Shown here: one piece after another, positions 15,705 to 21,236 of the stretch | Layout of the letters: each line of letters begins with the position of its first letter | Position numbering within the stretch: the stretch's first letter is position 1 | Assembly: GCA_030849075.1 (NCBI GenBank) | Contig: JASAOO010003088.1 | Coordinates: 1-21,236 of the forward strand | DNA: 21,236 nt | DNA from: Zelonia costaricensis | Taxonomy: Eukaryota > Euglenozoa > Kinetoplastea > Trypanosomatida > Trypanosomatidae | Direction: 5' to 3' | Translations under genes and position numbers: made by a program | Notes under the pieces: model-generated | What the model was told of the DNA's origin: nothing | Seen by the model: the letters and a program-made list of their open reading frames with translations, nothing else | The model's database searches: none

Positions 15705-16885
15705 CCCGCGCGGCAATGGTGATGGCTGAAGAAGGGGAAAGGATAAGAGCCGATCTGGGGAGTGAAAGGAGGCTCGTGCGTGCGAGTGGTCATGAGCATC
15801 GAGGGGAGGAGGGAGGGGGGGGCAAAGGACGGAGCCTGCCGGGGGTGAGGAGGGACCTCGGGGTGGGGTGGGGGGGGGGGGGCTGTGTGAGCTGTGCGTG
15901 CGCGGCGCGATTATACGCGGAGTGGGCCACGAGGAGTGGAGGCGCGGTCCACGAAGAGCCACAGCGTCCGAAGGCTCCCGATCTGAGCAGGCACGTGCGC
16001 CGCTGGCGTCGGTTGGGTCGCTGCTGTCAGCGGCGCCGTAATGGTGGCGTGACTGGTGGGGTTGTTGGGAGAGTGAGGGAAGTGAGGGGGTGGGTGGTTG
16101 GGAGCGGGCCAAGGGTGAGGCATCGGGAAGGGGGGGGTGGGGTGGTGAGGGCGGGGTGGGTGAAGAAAGGGCGCAACGGCTGCCCGACTCCAACCGGAGC
16201 GCAGGCTCAGCTCGCACACAGAGCGGCATGGATTTGACAAACAAACAAAAAACGCAAGGCGAAGTGAGTGCTGCAAGCGATCCACAAAGAGGGCGCGCAG
16301 GGAGCAGGGCAGCAGCAGCAAGCGACGAAGGGCAGTGGACGAGTCGCACGTGGCACTTCCACTCAGCGTGTGTCTTTCCTTTGTTTCCTCCATTGCGGTG
16401 ACGCAGGTGGGGTGGGGGGGGGGGTGGACAGCAGCGACGGACGTTGAACCGAGACGAAGCACAAACCTCCGGTTTTGTTTGGGCGCCGGAGGCGATGGGC
16501 ACTGACGTGTTCGACCGCACCGTGAAGAGGGCGAACAGAGCGAGAGAGTTTGATGGGGTGGGGTTGGGATGGGTGGGGGGTGGGGGACGCGATGCGTGTG
16601 CGTGTGTTTTGTCCGTCAACGGTGCACGCGCGCGCCCACCGAGGGCAGCAGGGACGGACATAATGCGCCGAGACGACAGAAGCGTCTGCGTTTGCCGAGG
16701 TTCCGGGAGGGACAAGGAAGAAGAAGAAGACAGGGCAGCTTCACACGAGGAGGAGCGCGGTGAAGAGGATCGATGACGGCGCAGACCGTGAGAGGCGACG
16801 CAAAGCGAACCGGTGCGCTAAAGCACACAGACAAACAGACACAAACACATGCATAGGCATGCATACAGAGACACCAACATTCACA
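15705..16885. other. Intergenic region between the two glycosyltransferase genes
   Basis: About 1.2 kb. The minus strand here is open in the frame of the O-fucosyltransferase-like gene, but the sequence is low-complexity Pro/Ser/His and is separated from the gene by a splice acceptor. It holds the 3' UTR of the GT2 gene, poly-G runs on the plus strand (12 G at 15871-15882; another near 16405-16422) and no recognisable gene. Confidence 0.6.
15726..15752 (-). promoter_or_regulatory. Trans-splice acceptor of the O-fucosyltransferase-like gene
   Basis: The sense strand has a near-perfect pyrimidine tract (CTCTTATCCTTTCCCCTTC, then TTCAG) with the AG at 15726-15727. It gives a 21-nt leader without an upstream ATG, and fixes the start at 15704 rather than at more distal ATGs in the same frame. 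Confidence 0.75.
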
Positions 16886-18466
16886 TCAGCGTTGAGTGCT
16901 GATCAACCGCAACACAGCACCGTCGCGATAGTGCTCAGCCGCGTTCTCGTAGACTACCAGGTTCTCGAGCAGCGGCATGCGAGCATCGTAGGAAAGAAAC
17001 TCGAGAAGCCGGGCGTCGCCCTCCTCAACTAAAGTTGGCATCGCTGTGCGGTTCTCATTTTGATGAAGGATGCTCAGCCGGACAATCTCCATTATTGTAG
17101 CGTGCCTCCGTTCGTTGAGCATCCACGCGTCTGTCGGCAGTCGCGGCAACGCCATACTCAGGTCCTTGTCTGTACGCATGTTCACCATGAGTGGCTTCAT
17201 GCGTATGTAGTCCTGCGGCAGCAGGTAACGCACGACGAGCGCCGTGCCACGCAGAAAAGCGAGTGTGTCGCCGAGGGAAGGGGCGCCGGCGTTGGCGTCT
17301 GCAGTCTTGAACATATTGTTTCCTATGTGCAGCACACCGCTCTTCCGGGGCACGGCGTAGTGAGCCTGGAAACCGATCAAGCCGAGCCGCGCGAGGTAGT
17401 CGGTGTCCTCGAAGTAGGCGGGGTAGCAGTTCTCGTCGAAGAAGCCGACCGTCTCGATGGCAAGGCGGCTCAGTCCCCACACCGCCGTCTGACTAAAGGC
17501 GTTGAGGTAATACCAGCCATCCATGCCCCTGAGCACGGCCTGGCGCTCCGCCTTGCTCATGTAGCGCACCCGGTCCGGCAGCGACGGCGACGTATGCAGC
17601 ACGTGCGTGCCATCGGTGGAGCGCAGCGGCACGTCGCGGAAGTGCGGCGGCGTGTGCTCGTTCGGCTCCGTCGCCACCTCCGCCCTGAACGCCGCCAGAA
17701 GCGGCTTGCCGGCGAAGGCGCTGGCGTTGATGCGGGGCAGCGCCTCTTCCAGCAGACCCGGCTCCAGCCGGACGTCGTAGTTGGCCATGAAGAAGAAGGG
17801 CACCTCGTCGAAGGGGAAGGTGAGGGCGTGGCGCATGGCTTCGTTGATGGCGCCAGCGTAGCCGCGGTTGCGTGGGAAGCGGCGGATCTGAAGGCGCCCG
17901 GTGAAGGCGAAGACGGAAGCTGTGGCGTCGATGAACTCTTTAACGCTGTTGAGGTTGTAGTTCACCACGATCATGAAGTGCTTGATGGGGACGGTGACGT
18001 TGCACGTGAACGCCTTCAGCTCCCTCAGCTCGAAGGTGATGGGTGCCACCATGTAGGGAAAGAAGGGCTCGTCGCTGCGGATGGGCAGCTCGCGCTTCTT
18101 GTGCCGGTCCACGCGCAGGCGCGCAGCGAGGCAGTCGAGGAAGGCGTCGAACGTGATGAAGCGCTCACCGGGACGTGGGGAGAGAGGGTCGAGCCGGTCG
18201 AGGCGCGAGAGCGCCTGCGCGTGACTGCCTGGTGGCCTCTGCGAGTACTCCTCTGGCCGCACCGGCTCCGCGCTCGCCAGCGGACCACCCACCCGCCCCA
18301 TGGGCAACCCGCGAATCTCCTCCGGCACGTAGCTGTCCAAGACGCGATTGCAGAGACTGAAGAGAGTGAGGGCGAGCACGGTGATGACGCCCCCGACGAG
18401 CAGCGCGAACTGCGCGCCGCGACGCAGCGGAAGCCGGCGCGACTGGCGGACAAATCGTTTACGCAT
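16886..18466 (-). CDS. Type II membrane glycosyltransferase, GT2 family (GT-A fold)
   Basis: A 526-residue predicted glycosyltransferase. A basic N-terminus (MRKRFVRQSRRLPLRR) and one membrane helix (about 18-38) make it a type II membrane protein, probably in the Golgi or ER. GT2 motifs come in order: IKHFMIVVNYN (161-171) for the first beta strand; FPRNRGYAGAINEAM (197-211), the typical N-x-G-x-x-G-x-x-N block of rhamnosyltransferase-like enzymes; FMANYDVRLEPG (226-237), where N-x-D stands for the metal/nucleotide DxD; GFFDENCYPAYFEDTDYLAR (341-360), with the acidic EDxD catalytic-base region; and VLHIG (378-382). N-glycosylation sites lie at 156, 247 and 472. The longer frame to 18547 begins with GTG and was rejected; the ATG at 18466 has no ATG upstream of it in the predicted leader. 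Donor and acceptor sugars cannot be told from the sequence. Confidence 0.88.
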   Translation of the reverse strand: MRKRFVRQSRRLPLRRGAQFALLVGGVITVLALTLFSLCNRVLDSYVPEEIRGLPMGRVGGPLASAEPVRPEEYSQRPPGSHAQALSRLDRLDPLSPRPGERFITFDAFLDCLAARLRVDRHKKRELPIRSDEPFFPYMVAPITFELRELKAFTCNVTVPIKHFMIVVNYNLNSVKEFIDATASVFAFTGRLQIRRFPRNRGYAGAINEAMRHALTFPFDEVPFFFMANYDVRLEPGLLEEALPRINASAFAGKPLLAAFRAEVATEPNEHTPPHFRDVPLRSTDGTHVLHTSPSLPDRVRYMSKAERQAVLRGMDGWYYLNAFSQTAVWGLSRLAIETVGFFDENCYPAYFEDTDYLARLGLIGFQAHYAVPRKSGVLHIGNNMFKTADANAGAPSLGDTLAFLRGTALVVRYLLPQDYIRMKPLMVNMRTDKDLSMALPRLPTDAWMLNERRHATIMEIVRLSILHQNENRTAMPTLVEEGDARLLEFLSYDARMPLLENLVVYENAAEHYRDGAVLRLISTQR

Positions 18467-18475
18467 CGGCGGCCT

Positions 18476-18520
18476 CTTCCAACGGCGCCGGGGATGGGTG
18501 GGTGGGGGGAATGGGCAGCC
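18476..18520 (-). promoter_or_regulatory. Alternative trans-splice acceptor, GT2 gene (proximal)
   Basis: A C-rich tract on the sense strand (CCCATTCCCCCCACCCACCC and onward) ends at GGAAG, with the AG at 18476-18477, leaving a leader of only 9 nt. It is less T-rich than the distal site. Confidence 0.3.
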
Positions 18521-18645
18521 GCTGAGTGCCCACTGCCTGGCGACCACAGCGCGGGTGAGTGACCGTGCGGGGGTGGTGCGTCCGGGTCAGGCGCAAGAAG
18601 CAGGGCGAGGGGGTGAGAGACGCCGTGCACTCTGCACCGACTCTT

Positions 18646-18690
18646 CTAGAAAGGGTAGGAAGGTGGACACAAGGAGCGGGACGAGGGGGG
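18646..18690 (-). promoter_or_regulatory. Trans-splice acceptor, GT2 gene (distal)
   Basis: The sense strand shows CCACCTTCCTACCCTTTCTAG with the AG at 18646-18647. The leader would be about 179 nt and contains no ATG before the one at 18466, so either acceptor gives the same protein. Confidence 0.55.
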
Positions 18691-19419
18691 GGCGGGGCGG
18701 GGAAGCGCAATGCAGTTGGCGGTGCGGGGAGAGAGAAAGTGGTGAGGTGAGGGTTGGCTGCCAAGGCGGGGGGTGGTGGTCGCGAGGCGCAAGAGAGCGC
18801 GGGCTCTCGATATCCGCAGCCGGCTCTGCAGCGTCAGGAGGAGACGGCACGGAGAGACGCAGAGTGGGCGTGAGCGCAGTGTGCAGTGAGAGCGAGGCGT
18901 GCTGGCGCAACGGCACTCCGCGTGGCCCCCCCCCCGTCCATGTCGCCGCCGCGGCTCCTCCGTGTCCCCCCCCTTTCCGCCCTGAAGAGCACGCACCGAA
19001 TAGCCGGAGGAGGGCGAAGCGGAGCGAGGAGGGGAGGCGACGCGCCTGGAAAGGGGAGGGCATGGTGTGTCTACGGTTCAGACGGCGAGTGCGTAGTTCG
19101 TGTCGGTACACGTTAGTAGGAAAACACAGAGGGGGGGGGTGCTGCTGCGCCGCGCAGCATACGTCAACCGCAAAGTTCAAAAGTGTGCAGATGGGAGGGG
19201 AGAGACGTCCTCTGACACATGGCAGTTGCCAAGGACACGAGAAGCGGCATTGAAGGTACTTTGCCTCTACCTCGCTGATGCCTCCCTAACCCTCCTCCAG
19301 CCTTGTCGCCAAGAGGGTCCATGGACTGCACTAGCGCGAAACTCTCGCCGTGGCACAAGCGCATCACCGCTGCCAGCGCGCAGCTCAATCCCGACGCGGC
19401 GCACTCGCTTGCCAATCGC

Positions 19420-20265
19420 CTACCGACGGTGCGCGGCGTCGCGGCGGCGCAGTGCGTCCTCGCGACGGTCATCATAGCCGCGTGCACGCGAGCTACCGTT
19501 GCCGCCAGTGCTGCTGCCACCGCCGGCGCCGCCGGGCTCGCGGCGGTAGCGCCGACTGCTGTCCTCCCCGTGCGAGCGCGAGGAGCGCCTGTCGTCCCGC
19601 TCGTCCCGCTCGTCGGAGCGGCGCCGGCGCCGGCTGACCGTCGCGCTGTCGCCGCTGGCGTGATGGCGACTCCGCTCGCCGCCGGTGCGAGTGCTGTGGT
19701 GGCGACTGCGGTGGCGCCGCTCATCGCTGTCGTCGTCGTCGCTGCCGCGGTGGCGGTGGCGGTGGCGGCGCTCGTCGCTGTCGCGGCGGTGCCGGCTGGA
19801 CCGGGCACGGTCGTCCCGGCGGCTCGCGTCGCCGGCAGCGCGAGACTCGCGGCGGTCCGTGCGCGGCGCCCGCTCCGCCCGCGACTCGTCGCGTGGTGTG
19901 GAAGGGGACGAGGAAGTGGGCGTGGACCAGCTCTCGCCGCCGTCGCTGCCAGCGCCCTTCTTCTTGGTCTTGTCCGCGTTGTCGGCAGCGGCAAGGACAG
20001 CGGCATCGGTGGGCGGCGTGGGCGTTGCGGGCAGTACCGGAGCTGTCGGTGCGGCCGGCGCGCTCGCGTCGTTAGGGGTGGGGGGTGGGGCGCGGCTGGA
20101 CGGGGGCGGGGCCTGGCGGTGGCCGCGCGGGAAGAGGGCCTGATACTCAGCGGGGTGGTCGCGCATTGCCGCGTCCATGCCGATAAAGTGGAAGTACTCG
20201 AGCCACTCCTGCCGATACACGCGCTCACGCGTGTTGTGATCGTACTCGGGCGGAATGACGTCCAT
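19420..20265 (-). CDS. Arg/Ser/Asp-rich SR-like hypothetical protein
   Basis: A 281-residue very basic and charged protein. Residues 1-48 (MDVIPPEYDHNTRERVYRQE, then WLEYFHFIGMDAAM) are aromatic and look like a short ordered module. Residues 50-125 are a Pro/Ala/Thr/Ser linker. Residues 125-245 are an RS/RD/ER/RH-rich domain with DSDERRHR occurring twice (162-169 and 179-186), and the tail 246-281 is Gly/Ser/Arg-rich. Such RS-type domains occur in nuclear RNA-processing factors (SR and SR-related proteins) and are phosphorylated by SR kinases. No RRM, zinc finger or helicase domain is visible, so it would be SR-related rather than a classical SR protein. The start at 20265 keeps the aromatic N-terminal module, but the splice signal upstream is ambiguous and Met30 is a possible alternative. 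The function is inferred from composition only. Confidence 0.7.
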   Translation of the reverse strand: MDVIPPEYDHNTRERVYRQEWLEYFHFIGMDAAMRDHPAEYQALFPRGHRQAPPPSSRAPPPTPNDASAPAAPTAPVLPATPTPPTDAAVLAAADNADKTKKKGAGSDGGESWSTPTSSSPSTPRDESRAERAPRTDRRESRAAGDASRRDDRARSSRHRRDSDERRHRHRHRGSDDDDSDERRHRSRHHSTRTGGERSRHHASGDSATVSRRRRRSDERDERDDRRSSRSHGEDSSRRYRREPGGAGGGSSTGGNGSSRARGYDDRREDALRRRDAAHRR

Positions 20266-20291
20266 TGTATACGGCGAGTGCGTTTGATGTT

Positions 20292-20349
20292 AGCGGAAAC
20301 AAATCAAGGGGAATGCCGGAGGAGCGAGGGGAAGGGGAGGGGTGAAAGA
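20292..20349 (-). promoter_or_regulatory. Pyrimidine tract upstream of the SR-like gene
   Basis: The sense strand is C/T-rich (TCTTTCACCCCTCCCCTTCC and onward) and has no AG between the tract and the ATG at 20265. The AG before the tract is at 20353-20354; the next AG after it lies in codon 7 of the CDS (20245-20246). The functional acceptor is therefore unclear. Confidence 0.35.
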
Positions 20350-20445
20350 CGCCTGCTTAAGCCACGGCGGCGGGCTTCAGACGATGCCACGGCCCAGAGT
20401 GAGTGGCTGACCACGAGTGCTTCTTATTATGTAGGCTGACTTCGG

Positions 20446-20446
<1 letters not shown>

Positions 20447-20488
<42 letters not shown>
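20447..20488. repeat. (TG)21 microsatellite
   Basis: Twenty-one perfect TG units on the plus strand, the longest microsatellite in the window, about 180 nt upstream of the SR-like gene. Confidence 0.97.
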
Positions 20489-20491
<3 letters not shown>

Positions 20492-21236
20492 AAGGACCGG
20501 TCCGGAGGGTGGGCGCGCAAGTGCGACGACGGCGGTGCAACTGGGCGCTGGGGTGAGGAGCTGCTACAGAGGGAGGGGGGGGCATGAGTAGGATAGAAGA
20601 GTGGGGGGGCGGGAGTAGCAACGCAGTGGTGCGCATGCCGCTGCCACACTGCTGAGCGCGACGGAGCGACGTCCCGGCTTCTCTGGCGCCTTGGCAAGAA
20701 GTCTCATTCCGTGGTCGCCTCCGTCAGGAGAGCCCCTTCCACCTCGACCGGGCCGTTCGCGCGTGTGTGCGCACGTGTGGGGCTCCCCTCAGCGCGCCGG
20801 GCTCACGGTGCGTGGCGGCGATGAGTCCAATGGCAACGCGACAGAAAGGTGTGAGACTTCAAAGGACTCAACGACTTGTGCAGCCGCGTCACGTGAAGGG
20901 ACGTGCGAGTTGCCGTGAGAGTGTCGAGCCCTCGAACCGCCGCGCTGCTTCATTGAGTTGGCGACTGACATGCCGCTCGTCTCCTTTTTTTTCTCTCTCA
21001 CTTGTCTTCATAGCCGTAATGTAGTTAAATCGGTATGGAACGGGTTGCGCCCTGACAGCCTCTCCGCCTCCGTGTGATGTACCCGCTCAACCCCTCCTCC
21101 TCCTCCTTCGCTCCAAAACGCCCAGCCACGACCCACACGCAGAGAAACACACACAGTCGCACAGACAGACGTGCGAGCACACGCAGACCGCCGGCTAAAA
21201 TGGACAAGCAAGAGATTCATCGTGGGAGGGCGGGGG

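Larger units (their letters stand above)
18467..19419. other. Intergenic region between the SR-like gene and the GT2 gene
   Basis: About 950 nt. It contains the 3' UTR of the SR-like gene and the 5' UTR of the GT2 gene. Overlapping minus-strand frames (up to 197 codons) are Arg/Ser/Pro-rich without domains. A C-rich patch on the plus strand lies near 18925-18970. No RNA gene or repeat was recognised. Confidence 0.55.
20266..21236. other. 5' flank of the SR-like gene; possible strand-switch region
   Basis: About 970 nt without a convincing gene. From 20266 to about 20640 the plus strand is purine-rich, as in the other spacers of this window. From 20640 to 20970 composition is mixed. From about 20980 to 21180 the plus strand turns pyrimidine-rich, with CTTTTTTTTCTCTCTCAC then a TAG near 21013, and a second tract ending in CCCAG near 21124. 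An ATG at 21200 on the plus strand stays open to the window edge (MDKQEIHRG), too short to call a gene. Otherwise this is the end of an upstream gene's 3' UTR. Confidence 0.45.

Noticed and set aside
15705..16715. N-terminal extension of 337 residues on the O-fucosyltransferase-like gene
   Set aside because: The frame is open, but the sequence is low-complexity Pro/Ser/His, and a strong pyrimidine tract plus AG (15726-15752) lies just before the ATG at 15704, so the extension would be removed by trans-splicing.
18467..18547. 27-residue extension of the GT2 gene
   Set aside because: It begins with GTG, not ATG; the ATG at 18466 gives a typical basic tail plus membrane anchor and is the first ATG in the predicted leader.
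17060..18562. 500-codon plus-strand open frame
   Set aside because: It is antisense to the GT2 gene, whose motifs are unambiguous; the plus-strand translation has no recognisable family.
18587..19180. 197-codon minus-strand frame between the SR-like and GT2 genes
   Set aside because: It is Arg/Pro/Ser low-complexity with no motif, and it covers the predicted splice tract of the GT2 gene.
19164..20228. 354-codon minus-strand frame overlapping the SR-like gene
   Set aside because: Its Ala/Thr/Arg/Pro repeats are the shifted reading of the RS/RD-coding repeats, and it lacks the aromatic N-terminal module seen in the chosen frame.
1..21236. CRISPR array, tRNA/rRNA genes, bacterial-type operon or prophage
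   Set aside because: No regularly spaced repeats, no cloverleaf or rRNA sequence recognisable by eye, and the gene structure is trypanosomatid; dinucleotide runs account for the visible repeats.

Overview
The window looks like nuclear DNA of a trypanosomatid flagellate, most likely a Leishmaniinae member (Leishmania, Crithidia, Leptomonas or a relative). The evidence is GC-rich, intron-less genes that all lie on the minus strand, intergenic spacers of 0.6-2 kb, abundant CA/TG microsatellites and G/C homopolymers, and pyrimidine tracts followed by an AG (trans-splice acceptors) on the sense strand just upstream of the real ATGs. No bacterial signals such as Shine-Dalgarno sites, operon overlaps or factor-independent terminators were seen. 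I cannot name the species.

Layout in the direction of transcription (right to left): (1) an Arg/Ser/Asp-rich SR-like protein (20265-19420); (2) a type II membrane glycosyltransferase of the GT2 (GT-A) fold, resembling rhamnosyltransferases (18466-16886); (3) a second type II membrane glycosyltransferase resembling the protein O-fucosyltransferase superfamily (15704-13131); (4) a 1551-residue, mostly disordered Ser/Pro/Ala-rich protein of unknown function (11921-7266); (5) a proline-rich protein with an MGGCCS dual-acylation start and an internal DUF952 domain (6681-4495); (6) a SNAP-family vesicle-fusion adaptor with a gamma-SNAP-like body and an alpha-SNAP-like DLR tail (2420-1254). Everything between them is read as 5'/3' UTR and intergenic sequence, with no convincing RNA gene or mobile element.

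The genes probably share one polycistronic transcription unit cut up by trans-splicing and polyadenylation. Gene order in such units says little about function, but genes 2 and 3 (two predicted Golgi/ER glycosyltransferases) and gene 6 (SNARE recycling) all concern the secretory pathway. At the right edge the base composition changes: after about 20,980 the plus strand becomes pyrimidine-rich, carries two splice-acceptor-like tracts, and has an open ATG at 21,200. This hints, without proving, that a divergent strand-switch (transcription start) region begins there.

Several long open frames start at GTG or run through UTRs because GC-rich DNA has few stops. I shortened genes 2, 3 and 5 to ATGs supported by splice-acceptor position and protein features. 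The most interesting items are the acyl-anchored DUF952 protein, whose two conserved histidines appear to be replaced, and the adjacent pair of uncharacterised glycosyltransferases.
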